NCBI GenBank assembly: GCA_001600495.1
Contig: BCKE01000001.1
Location: 993,744-1,056,647 of the forward strand
Reading direction: 5' to 3'
Length of the DNA: 62,904 bases
Origin: Pilasporangium apinafurcum
Lineage: Eukaryota > Oomycota > Peronosporomycetes > Pythiales > Pythiaceae
Shown: positions 1 to 9,166 of the stretch, one piece after another
Layout of the letters: the number at the start of each line of letters is the position of its first letter
Numbering within the stretch: position 1 is the stretch's first letter
The notes under the pieces: generated by a model
Told to the model about the DNA's origin: nothing
The model's database searches: none
What the model saw: the letters and a program-made list of their open reading frames with translations, nothing else
Made by a program: the position numbers and the translations under genes

Positions 1-62
1 GGGATTTGAACCCTCGATCTCCAACGCAAGAACGTGGCGCTTTTCCACTAAGCTATAGGAAC
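1..62 (-). tRNA. Partial tRNA-like gene cut by the window edge
   Basis: Read on the minus strand, this has a seven-base 5' acceptor strand (GTTCCTA), a four-pair D stem (GCTT/AAGC), an anticodon-arm region and a T arm with the typical TTCAAAT loop; the window ends inside the 3' half of the T stem. The loop TTCTTGC would place CTT (Lys) at the anticodon. The anticodon stem pairs imperfectly unless one base is bulged, so it may be a pseudogene or a tRNA-derived SINE head. Confidence 0.45.
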
Positions 63-197
63 GAGTTCAAATTACAGAGTTGAGAGACATATTTTTGTCT
101 GAATAGTTGATTTATATTTTCGATTGATAGTGTTATTTTTCATGAAGTTTACGCTTTTGAGCACTGAGCACGTAGTTTTCTTTCAGTGTGGCATATT

Positions 198-343
198 TTT
201 TTTATTTTTTGAAAAGTTGGCGTATTTTTTTTATTTAATTTTAAAACTGGCTTATTATTTTTATTGTCTCTTTTTTATTTTTTGAAAAGTTGGCGTATTT
301 TTTTTATTTAATTTTAAAACTGGCTTATTATTTTTATTGTCTC
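198..343. repeat. Two-copy 73-bp tandem repeat, AT-rich
   Basis: Two adjacent, essentially identical 73-bp units (198-270 and 271-343), each containing GAAAAGTTGGCG and ending TTTTTATTGTCTC. An upstream partial unit with similar T-rich sequence is present just before copy 1. No coding potential is seen. Confidence 0.85.
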
Positions 344-1257
344 AAAATTAAATTTGATCTTGTGGTCTAAGTTACTAGGTTTTGTCCAAATCTTTTAGAA
401 GCATTTTGCAAAGATAAAACACACACTCTACAGTTGTAGAATACTTGCCATGAAAAACGATACTTGGGTAAGCCCAGCAGTGTTCACATTAATAATATCG
501 CAGAATTGATTGTCTATCATTCATGCCTCGCAGAGACAGGAAAATATATGTACAAAGAATTGCCACTTATGGCGACATTTCATATTCTACCACATGCAAG
601 CTCGCGATTTCTTAGATCTGTTTACCAAATCTTGGATTTCATGAGTGAAGGTCTTCTAATCAAGATCATCGCACTCGACAACTTCTACACCGACATATTT
701 GTCGCTCTCCAAGCAACGCAAACACAACGCTTCCTGATCACTAGAACATTCCTGGTGCACAGCATGAGAACTATGTAGGGTGTACTTGCGTTTTGAATTG
801 GATAGGTGAGGAATAACTACCCAAACCAGGATAAATTACAAGAGGAAAGCAGTATTAGCACCTGGAAAAGCATACTTCCGAGAACTTAACAACGACTACA
901 TTTGAATCGTCTGCGTTGCAATTGAGTCAAACTCTCTCAGTGCTACCACTTGTTCGAAAAATGATGTAGAAGGTAACCCAGTCTGAAACCAACAATATAC
1001 TAAAGGTGGCGAGTCGTTCGTTTCCCCAAACTGTCAAAGCGCACATTATGAAAGTGGACAAGGAAGAGTTTTACGATTCATCGCAACTTGCTGCGATGTT
1101 ATCGTGAAGTCGTGGTTCACACTGACCAACAACTCCATCAAGATAGCAATGAAGACATAGAACTGCAAGACCTCCAAGAAGACCTCTCGTTTCGTGTTAA
1201 CCCCTTCGTTGTCAGAAGAAATGGAAAGAAGGCAGGAATGCTTAGAAGACTCCAAAA
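344..1257. other. No gene recognised
   Basis: Short open frames occur (for example 464-778, without an ATG start), but none has a recognisable domain, signal peptide or splice structure. The right part (about 1088-1257) is open in the frame entering the Fanzor2-like relic and may be its degraded 5' side. Confidence 0.5.
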
Positions 1258-1595
1258 GGATCAAACGACGCAAGATAAACCAATTCCGAATAATACTCTG
1301 AAAGTGAAACGGTATCCAACAAAGGAACAGAAGCAGGTTCTCAAGAATATGTTTGGTACCAAAAAGTTTTGGAGTATCCGCACTACAAGTTCGTCCTTGA
1401 TAGAGATGTCAACACTGCTAGAAGTATCTTTCTCAAGAATGAACACCTACTCGTCTGGACTCCATGAGTCCAGGTGTCGAAGATACCTACTCCGCGATTG
1501 ACTAGTCTTAAGTGGCTTTTGCTAGTTAAGTCGACCCAAATAAAAATAAGAGATCCTCCCTGAGGTACTTTGATATCTCACATGATTTCTTGAGG
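1258..1595 (+). mobile_element. Fanzor2/TnpB-like element relic, copy A (internally deleted)
   Basis: The left part encodes a TnpB-type N-terminal motif, KVKRYPTKEQKQVL. About 20 codons later, after a frame change, the sequence reads YPHYKFVLDRDVNTARSIF, the second zinc-knuckle half (one Cys changed to Tyr) plus the RuvC-III Asp motif. The middle of the nuclease, including RuvC-I and RuvC-II, is missing, so it cannot encode an active enzyme. Downstream are a hairpin TGGACTC-CAT-GAGTCCA (about 1459-1475) and a 3' end, about 1500-1595, shared with the copy at 27240-27830. Known: TnpB and Fanzor proteins are RNA-guided nucleases carried by transposons, with guide RNA encoded near the 3' end. Inferred: this is a non-autonomous derivative. 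Confidence 0.75.
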
Positions 1596-2286
1596 TGGGT
1601 ATACTCGTAACTGGCAAATGGTTGGAAAGCACGTGGATATGAATAGGCGTGAAGTGGTTTAACGGTCAGACGTATTGACTACGGATTTCAGGACGGAGAT
1701 GCCAAAGCATATCGCATGGCCACAAATTCCATGTACGTTAAAAGCATTGCATGTTATTTCTGGAGAGCTCATTAGTCATTTGATGCTTACATCTATGGGG
1801 GTGATGCTTCTTGTAATCATTTTCAATACGGGTGATAAGGCCCAGACAGTTTATTTGAGATCGATCACAGAGGACCTCTTAGGGAATACGAGTGGTTAGC
1901 AAAAATTACACGGATGAAAGATCCTTTGGATTTTGAAAAGACGCAGCAACGAAGGTGACGACAGTCGTCAATACTCAAAAACTTTGTCGTTTACAACTTG
2001 CGTATGCAACGCTGAGATGGGTTTTACGGGAGTAAGTACAAGGTTTTACAAATCTTACATGATTGTCTTGATTACTCCCATCTAGTCTTCAAACTGAAGG
2101 CGATTGTCCTCGTCATTTTGGAGCAGATCGATGGATTTTGATGTTTGGATTCTATGAAAGAAATTTTATTCTGTTTTATACAGTTCACTGAATACCTGAA
2201 ACATTGGAGACAGACGATGGTCGTCATTTTCCTTTTATCCACCCACTGAACAGATCGACAACTATAAAAGACCTCTTTCCACCCTT
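1596..2286. other. Intergenic, upstream of the first PPT gene
   Basis: No coding region supported; an open frame at 1675-1899 has no recognisable features. Apart from the TATA-like site just before 2287 I see no structured element. Confidence 0.5.
2263..2269 (+). promoter_or_regulatory. TATA-like box close to the PPT-A start
   Basis: TATAAAA lies only 17 bases before the ATG at 2287. If it is a true TATA box, transcription would start at or beyond that ATG; it may be chance, or the real initiation codon may be internal. Confidence 0.25.
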
Positions 2287-3441
2287 ATGACGAAGCTCTG
2301 GGTCGCTGTTGTGTCTACCTGTGTGGTGTTCTTTACGTCGTTGTCTCTTCCTGTCGCCACGAGCTACCAATCCACTAAATACGACGATGATCAGCTGCCG
2401 GTTTTCTTTTTCCACGGAATTGCAATGGATGCAGCCAGTGGCGTCAATTTCGACACAAATCTCACAGCTGAGGGCCGCGTGTATCACGCACTCACCTTTT
2501 GCGAAACGCTCTGTTCATTGGGTGGTATTGATGGTCAAGTGCCGCTAGCGATTCAAGAGATCCAATCGATCGTCGCCGCTAACCCTATCGCTTTCGCCAA
2601 AGGCTATATCTTCCTCGGTATTTCGCAAGGTGCCGCTGTTGCTCGTACCGTGGTTGAAGAGATGGACGATCACAATGTCAAGAAACTCATCAGCTTGGCT
2701 GGAGCACAAAACGGACTCTTCTATGGCCCCCAAGACTCAGATTTGGCAGCAACTTTGACTATCGTGTACAATTTTGGCCCAGAAATTATTCCCGTGGAGC
2801 TATTTAACTTTTCGCAATACTCGATTGATGAACTGGAGGGCCCGTTCCAGTATGATTTTTTTGAATTTGTGTTGAACCATCCAGAACTCCAAAGTCAAAT
2901 GGCAGCATTGAATTTGCTGCGCTCGCCTGTTCGAAATGACTGGCTCAGTGGGAACCATTTCCTCCCAAAGCTCAACAATGTGAATGTCTGTGAAGCCGGC
3001 GATGTGCAGTGTAAAAAAGACCAAAAGCGACGCAAAGATAACTTTCTACGTTTGAGGGAAGCACATTTCTTTGCCTCATCGGTCGACGAGTTTATTGTCC
3101 CCTATCAAGGTGCGCTCTTGGGCCAATACAGTGAACTCGCGACATCCGACGAGATTGTGACCGAGTTTGAGACCTTGCACGTGCTGAACATGAACGAGAC
3201 CATTGAATATCAACAGGACACGTATGGGTTGAAAACGCTCGATAAACGCGGTGGGCTGTTCTTGCATGACGTAGCCAACGTATCGCACTCCTGCTGGCGT
3301 ACGGATTCGCCATACTTTGGTTCGAACGAGACGTGTTTATTCCAGCCGGTTTATGATGCCTACATTTACCCGCTCTTGGTGAGCAAAGCGACTTCAGGTG
3401 AGAAATCAATGTCATCGCCTAGCTGCAATGATGACAAGTAG
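2287..3441 (+). CDS. PPT-A: secreted palmitoyl-protein thioesterase-like hydrolase
   Basis: A 384-residue single-exon protein of the PPT1-like alpha/beta-hydrolase family, which cleaves thioester-linked fatty acyl groups from S-acylated proteins. A hydrophobic signal peptide covers about residues 1-25. The core starts with LPVFFFHG (37-44). The nucleophile elbow GISQG places Ser113; Asp267 in SSVDEFIVP and His334 in NVSHSCW complete the expected Ser-Asp-His triad. The EEMDDHNV and SLAGAQNG motifs are shared by every intact paralogue here. N-glycosylation sequons and paired cysteines fit secretion or a lysosome-like location. It diverges in orientation from the Fanzor relic and converges on PPT-B with a 180-bp gap. 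Human PPT1 is about 306 residues, so this branch is longer, mostly in the lid region between Ser and Asp. Native substrates are unknown. Confidence 0.9.
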   Translation: MTKLWVAVVSTCVVFFTSLSLPVATSYQSTKYDDDQLPVFFFHGIAMDAASGVNFDTNLTAEGRVYHALTFCETLCSLGGIDGQVPLAIQEIQSIVAANPIAFAKGYIFLGISQGAAVARTVVEEMDDHNVKKLISLAGAQNGLFYGPQDSDLAATLTIVYNFGPEIIPVELFNFSQYSIDELEGPFQYDFFEFVLNHPELQSQMAALNLLRSPVRNDWLSGNHFLPKLNNVNVCEAGDVQCKKDQKRRKDNFLRLREAHFFASSVDEFIVPYQGALLGQYSELATSDEIVTEFETLHVLNMNETIEYQQDTYGLKTLDKRGGLFLHDVANVSHSCWRTDSPYFGSNETCLFQPVYDAYIYPLLVSKATSGEKSMSSPSCNDDK

Positions 3442-3621
3442 AATTAAAGAAGAAAAAATAAAACTCAACCAGCTTTTGTCAGGCTATAACAACATGTAAA
3501 CGCGGATTTTGAAGAAAGGAAGGAACTCGAGAAAGAGATTTAGTACAAGCATAAGAAGAAAGTAACCAAGTCATGTCGATTAACAGAGTTTACTTCGCTA
3601 TTGGATATGATGCCGAACTTT

Positions 3622-4818
3622 CTATTGTAGCAATGGGTAGATGTACTTGTCATAGATCGGCTGGTAGTAGCATGGATTATTAGCGTGCACACGATCTTCA
3701 ACCCAACATGAATGTGTCACATTCGGGACCGCATGTAAGAATAATCCGCCACGCTCGTCCAATGTGCGGCTACCGTACGTATCCTGCTGGTACTCAAACG
3801 TCTGCTTGATATCCAAGATCTTGAACGATTCAAATTTTGTTTCTACTTCCTCGACGAACTCAACATCATTGTATTGCCCTAAAATGGATGTTTGCCATGG
3901 TGAGATAATACCATCTTGAGGCGAGGCAAAAAAATGCGCTTCCTCCAGTTTTAGAAAGTTGAGTTTGCGACGCTGCTGATTAGCCATACACTCCTCTTGT
4001 TGTACCACATCCTCATTGTAGCAGACATTGATATTGTTAATCACTGGCAGGAAGACATTAGCTTTCACCCACTCATCATGCACAGGTGAACGAGCAAGAT
4101 TAAAACACGAATAGTCGTCCTGTAATTCAGTGTCTTCTAATTGCTTGACGGTAAGGTCGTACTGGATTTTGCCTCGATAGTTCTCGGGTGTGTACCTTGT
4201 AAAATCTATGACTGAGGAAGGCACCAACGTGGCGCCAAAGCCATTGACAAACACGCTCAACGGCCGCAGATCTTCTGGTTGTGGGCCATAGAAAATGCCG
4301 TTCTGAGCCCCCGCTAAGCTAATGTATTTCACGACGCGATGATCATCCATTTCTTCAATCGCTGCGCGTGAAAGCGCGGCACCCTGAGAATGACCGATGA
4401 TGATGTACCCATGCTCGAACACTTCTGGATGCGTTGCAATGATTTCCCGAATCTGCTGGATTGCTAGCTCGACTTGTTTGTTCAATGCATGGATGGAGCA
4501 ACGATCCTGGCAGAAATGCAGTGCGATATACACGCGCCCTTCGGCGGTGAGGTTGGCCTGATAGTGATGACCGGAAAATGCATTGGAAGTGACACCATGG
4601 AAGAAGAATACAGGCAATTTCGATGAGTTACCGTCGCGTACCAATGCTGCGTCTGTAGCGAACAAGTTGGACACAACGGACGGGATCGGGTGTTGTTGCT
4701 GATGGTGTTGTTGGTAGTTGTACCAGCTTACGAGCCGCGCGTCGACGCACGAAGAGCAGGAGAGTAGTACAACAATCGATGCAACTGCCGATAGACAAAG
4801 CAGCGAACGTGGCGCCAT
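3622..4818 (-). CDS. PPT-B: secreted palmitoyl-protein thioesterase-like hydrolase
   Basis: A 398-residue paralogue of PPT-A, single exon, starting at ATG 4816-4818. A signal peptide (about 1-27) is followed by a Gln/His-rich spacer (35-45) absent from the other copies. Ser144 lies in GHSQG, Asp302 in SPQDGIISP and His369 in NVTHSCW, so the triad is complete. EEMDDH and SLAGAQNG are conserved. It is convergent with PPT-A. The Ser/His neighbourhood GHSQG matches PPT-D rather than the GISQG or GFSQG variants. Assignment to the family is firm; the individual role is not known. Confidence 0.9.
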   Translation of the reverse strand: MAPRSLLCLSAVASIVVLLSCSSCVDARLVSWYNYQQHHQQQHPIPSVVSNLFATDAALVRDGNSSKLPVFFFHGVTSNAFSGHHYQANLTAEGRVYIALHFCQDRCSIHALNKQVELAIQQIREIIATHPEVFEHGYIIIGHSQGAALSRAAIEEMDDHRVVKYISLAGAQNGIFYGPQPEDLRPLSVFVNGFGATLVPSSVIDFTRYTPENYRGKIQYDLTVKQLEDTELQDDYSCFNLARSPVHDEWVKANVFLPVINNINVCYNEDVVQQEECMANQQRRKLNFLKLEEAHFFASPQDGIISPWQTSILGQYNDVEFVEEVETKFESFKILDIKQTFEYQQDTYGSRTLDERGGLFLHAVPNVTHSCWVEDRVHANNPCYYQPIYDKYIYPLLQ

Positions 4819-5300
4819 GACTAGCTGTTTTGTCTTTCGTGGTGACTTTGAGTTTTTCTACTTCTCCCGGTGACCAATCCACTTCTCCAGTGCACCAACT
4901 GCCAATAATCAGTTGACGAAAATATTGAAAAATAAGGAGATGAGCAGATCCAAATCAGGACAAATGCATCCATTTGACATAAAATAGTGTAGCTGCACTT
5001 TAGCATCCTGTCGGTAGCTCTGTTGTGGATGCATGACGAATCTAGTCTTTCTATCATTTCGCTTCGCGTTCACGGTATGGGATTGCTATTTATCGATCAG
5101 AATACACCGGAATGCGTCATTGATCTACTCGTCCGAGTTGTATTTGCCAACTATATGATACAATGTATAACAGCAATTGCATAGAATACACACGAAGAAC
5201 TAACACACTAAACTCCTTCGAGAGTTATACCAACAACACACCAATGCTGACAAACTTGGCAATAATTCTGGAGCCTTATTAGGTGTGCTATTGGGACGAC
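4819..5300. other. Intergenic between PPT-B start and the Cys-rich gene
   Basis: Holds the presumed promoter of PPT-B (read leftward) and the 3' flank of the Cys-rich gene. No conserved element or further gene was seen. Confidence 0.5.
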
Positions 5301-5933
5301 CTACTCATGTTGGTTTTCGACGTAGTCGTCTTTGGAAATAAGTTTACACTTTTGCATCCCATCGCTGTTCGTGGCACAGTAGCTACCGAATGGGAGATAC
5401 TCCCTTGGCCCTGGACAGTCAGTGTATCCGTCATCAAAACCACACACCTTGTCTCCATAGCAAATTGGGAACGGCAACCCTTCCACCCAGATGGGCTTCA
5501 TGTTGTTCGTACGGCAAAAGCCGTTTGACAAGCCATATTCGTAATAATCCGAATGGGCGATGCAGCCGATGCCTCCATCTTGCAACACCCCGCAGTACGA
5601 CCCGTAAGGCAAATTACTGTAGATACCGGCTTCAGGGCATTTGTCGTAGCCAGGAAGAGGGCTGCATACTTTGTCTGTCGAACAGAATGGTGTGTCGATA
5701 CCCTGGATCATGTACCGCGTTTCGTGTGGAGCACGACAGAATCGGTCAACCACGACGCCTGCATCACCGTCATCGGTACTGTTGTCCGAGCTGGATGACG
5801 CGCCAGATGCAGAGGAATTATCGTAATCTACTACATGCACTACAATATGAATCGTCGTATCGCCGGTGACTGTAGACAAGAATGCGATTGAGATGCACAC
5901 GATAGCTAGCGCGAGCAGCTTCGTAGTTAGCAT
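5301..5933 (-). CDS. Secreted protein with two tandem six-cysteine modules
   Basis: A 210-residue protein starting at the ATG at 5931-5933. That start gives a clear signal peptide (hydrophobic about residues 5-24); the frame continues upstream without such a feature. A short Ser/Asp-rich linker leads to two homologous modules. Their cysteine spacing is C-x17-C-x5-C-x8-C-x14-C-x9-C in the first and C-x17-C-x5-C-x8-C-x12-C-x9-C in the second, with DKVC, GY and GSYC shared. All twelve cysteines are paired in the duplicated layout, suggesting three disulfides per module. I do not recognise the fold. Size, secretion and cysteine content resemble apoplastic secreted proteins of oomycetes, but an effector or inhibitor role is only inference. 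Confidence 0.8.
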   Translation of the reverse strand: MLTTKLLALAIVCISIAFLSTVTGDTTIHIVVHVVDYDNSSASGASSSSDNSTDDGDAGVVVDRFCRAPHETRYMIQGIDTPFCSTDKVCSPLPGYDKCPEAGIYSNLPYGSYCGVLQDGGIGCIAHSDYYEYGLSNGFCRTNNMKPIWVEGLPFPICYGDKVCGFDDGYTDCPGPREYLPFGSYCATNSDGMQKCKLISKDDYVENQHE

Positions 5934-6690
5934 CTTGATATTTCTTGATAATCTTCTTGGTAATTTATTCTGTTGAACCTCAACGGCAAATTGGGTGGTG
6001 GATACTACTGCTTTAGGATCTGTTACAAATGGAAACGATCCACGCGCGGCTCTTCGCCCTTGCGTTGATTTCATACTAAAAAATAAGTTGAGGTACAAAT
6101 ATTTAAATTATAATGATGGATAGTTCATTGTGGTATTTGACGTTATTGTTGACTGGATAGATGGAAACGTCCGTGGATAGAGAGCCATGTTATGGAAATG
6201 GAACGTTAGCAGCGCATTGTGGTGGGCAACTCTTCTGGTACACACACTTACAAGTCAACCGTGAACAGGTTTTCGAGTCTACACACATCAAACGTAGCCA
6301 TTCACTACATCGAAAGCGTCCATCAACTAAATCTTTTTGGTTGAGCGCCAACTTTTTGAACAGCATCGAATGATTTGCATCGAGTTTTCTTCACTATACA
6401 CGGCAACTTCAACGGTGCAAATACAGCTCAACGGGCTTTCGATCAACTATGTGCTCAGTTGCAATGCGTTTTTCTAATATATTCCAAGTTTCTTTGGTGA
6501 GTTATTGAATAGCAGTAAGTTTTGGTTGATGATTTTTGAGGCAGATGACAACCAGAACAGCACTCGATGTGGAAAACTTAAAGTCGTTGCTCATATTTCG
6601 ATTGCTCAGCAACGACTCATAAAATCCCTTTTGATAAGTGAACAAGTTGTGGTGACTATTGAAATGACTGTCACTTGCAGCCGCCGTTTT
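5934..6690. other. No gene recognised
   Basis: Upstream of the Cys-rich gene and before the left end of the Fanzor2 relic. Short frames only, none with recognisable motifs. Confidence 0.5.
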
Positions 6691-7105
6691 TAATCTTTAT
6701 TCCCCCATTTCTCCCATCGGTGGGATATACTTTGACGTGTTTTTTCTCCTTATCGATAGAAACTTATTTCCAATTCTTCGCCATGAGATCTTTTCTCCAC
6801 TATCCTTCTTTTCAAGAAAAGCAGATCTCGAGAATTGCGATTACCATCCAAGACCGATTTGAGTATGGACTCCTCGCACAAATGTGTAAAGAGCATAGCA
6901 TCCAAATCGTGGTTTACGCTGATCAAACGATGCAAGATAGATAAACCAAGTCCAAACAGCAGCTTGAAAGTGAAGTTGTATCCAACGAAGGAACAGAAGC
7001 AACTTTTCAGCAAGATGCTTGGTATCAGGAAGTCTTGGAGTGTCCTCACTGACAGATATGTCAATGCTGCTAGAAATATCTTTTTTTAAGAATGAACATC
7101 TCCAG
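6691..7105 (+). mobile_element. Fanzor2/TnpB-like element relic, copy B (internally deleted)
   Basis: The left end reads TAATCTTTATTCCCCC followed by the hairpin CCCA-TCGG-TGGG and GACGTGTTTTTTC, matching the left end of the minus-strand copy at 27240-27830. The frame from about 6910 encodes LKVKLYPTKEQKQL. It then jumps, at the same place as copy A, to sequence encoding a retained ECPH half-knuckle, a short out-of-frame deletion, and DRYVNAARNIF (altered RuvC-III Asp motif). The body of the nuclease is missing. The right end is lost near KNEHL, where unrelated Fanzor1-type sequence follows. Confidence 0.75.
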
Positions 7106-7143
7106 CAGTGTCCCGTAAAAGAGAAAGGAAAATATGACGATAC

Positions 7144-8072
7144 CTCCTGACAATTACGTTCCCGATACTGTCGTTAGGATCGACTCTGGTACATGGTCGC
7201 TCTGCACTGCCATTCGTGTGCGAGAAGTTGATGTGGAAGAGAAGAAAGCGAAATGCAACGGAAGGGAACCCAAGCAGAATCAAGTGGAAGAGTCAAAGCA
7301 GAAATGACGAAAGAAGCGGAAGAAGAAAAGGAAGAGGAGACACAAGCTCGGTGTTCGACGCAAGCGAGCCAGTAACCAGTGGTACAATGTTCAACAGATA
7401 TCTACGTGAGAGTACAGCTATCTCGCCGGAATGAAGAAGCACACGTTCTGGCACGATAACTTGAAGAAGAGAGAACATGAGTACGGAAGGATTATCCTGG
7501 AGATGCCTTCGTTCAAGACAACATCATATGAGCAGTATATGGGAAACCTCAAATATGTGTGGAGATATCTCGACTTCTTGGTGAGCTTTCGTGCAAGGCA
7601 TCCATTTCACAAATGGCGTTTCTTTCAGTTCGGATTTAGTCGGAAGACGTTGGTACATCTGGCAAAGCGATTGGTACCCACGCCAAGTCCTCACGTTTGC
7701 ATTGGTCTCGGTGACTGGAGTCAACAGGACTTCGTCAAGGATCACGCTCATGGACCCGTGAAGCGGTTCACACGTGAACTGGTAAAGTGCGCGACCATAC
7801 TGCAGATCGACGAGTACTGCACGAGTCAGCGATGCTCCAAGTGCTACCAGCAGCTTGAGGAGACGCCATTTCCGACGAAAAAGACTGATGGAAGCACAGA
7901 CATCAAGTTTTCCCACCAGGTTCTTCGCTGCAACAACAGCGAGTGCAGAATCACGTGGGAGCGAGATGTGAATGCGTCGAAGAATATTCTTACACTCGCT
8001 ATGTGTCTCCTACATGGACTTTCAAGACCACAAGAGTTACGACGGGGAGAAAAGAATGTAGGAAGAGAATAG
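7144..8072 (+). pseudogene. Fanzor1-type RNA-guided nuclease, frameshifted
   Basis: One reading frame from 7144 gives VVRIDSGTWSLCTAIR, a RuvC-I-like motif (Asp-x-Gly, Pro changed to Ser), and then stops. After frame changes through a Lys/Arg-rich stretch (about 7300-7420), 7431-8072 is open for 213 codons. That part contains GRIILEMPSFKTTS, a CIGLGDWS strand, and QIDEYCTSQRCSKC, which combines a Glu-containing RuvC-II-like strand with the first zinc-knuckle CxxC. It ends with LRCNNSECRITWERDVNAS, the second knuckle plus the RuvC-III Asp. These motifs in this order are those of eukaryotic Fanzor proteins. The N-terminal DNA/RNA-binding part is absent and at least two frameshifts separate RuvC-I from the rest, so it is a relic, although the C-terminal two thirds remain well preserved. 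Confidence 0.75.
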
Positions 8073-9166
8073 AGTGTAGGAAAAGTATCCATAGACAGCG
8101 GGAGAGTCAACCGACTTTTCAAACGTGTCCACACGGCTAGGCCGTATTTTGGCAATCGCCAGTGAATGCAACCACCACAAAAAACCCACCCATTCACTTA
8201 TCCAGAAAATTATAAAACTGATCATCAAGCAAGAATCTTTGGGTGAGAGAGGGAACGAAAACGGACCTAGATTCAAATATTCCCTGCCAAAGCGTTGTAC
8301 ACGAAGGTTGCACAAAGTGGATACTGGCCGATGATTGTGTTTCGTACGCTGTGAAAGCAGATATGAGGATACTTACTGGATGGCTAACTCGTAGCAACTG
8401 ACGTGTAGAAAACTGAACGTGTGAAGTGCTTCACTGTTACTGAGACTGCAGTCTAGAAGGATCGTTCGCCAAGTTGTCGCTATAACATCCGCGAATAAGC
8501 CGCTTAAGAACTACTAGAGACTACACTAACACAGCCGAGCACAGATACCAAGCACACCTCTGTCACATATAGGAGACTTCATCCTCACCGTTGTAGATAT
8601 CGTATGTACTGAATTGATTCAGCACTTAATAGCATACCAGTCAACACCATCTAATATCCGTTTCGTCTTTTGAGAATTGTAGAGCTGATGTTGGTGATGC
8701 GAATATGAGTTGGATCCAATTCGATTTTCGTCTACAAATGTGGTTCATGTTTGCAATGACTATATTTATAAATATTATTAGAATAACGTCTTATATTATG
8801 AATATTGATGAACTCGACTCACAAACCTCCAAAATTTCATCTCTGGGATTCATTGCTTTACATCCAATCGAATTCTGAATCGCTAATACAAAAACCCACA
8901 TAGAAGGGCGTTAACGGATGTTAAGCCGAGGTTTTGGATGATTTTCGCTGATGTGGTGGTAATCAGATGGGGTTTTATTAACGCACTGTCCCGCCGAGGT
9001 TTTTTTTTTCAAGAACACGGAGCTCCTGAGGTAGCGGAAGACGAACGACGCGAAGCATGTACGAGGATGAACTGATCTATCGGTGTATCTACGTCTATAA
9101 TAGCGCTCACATGTCTCGGTTGCGTATACCAATTTGTATATAGACAGAAGAGATCGATCCTCAACC
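8073..9166. other. No gene recognised; possible Fanzor1 3' flank
   Basis: Immediately downstream of the Fanzor1 relic are two small inverted repeats (ACGGC-TAG-GCCGT near 8133 and TGGC-AATC-GCCA near 8152). They could be remnants of a structured 3' end. The rest, to the Mo25 start, shows nothing recognisable; the last few hundred bases should hold the Mo25 promoter. Confidence 0.4.

Noticed and set aside
1651-1720. tRNA-like D-arm sequence (GTGGTTTAACGGTCAGAC)
   Set aside because: No acceptor pairing and no T loop downstream; not a tRNA gene.
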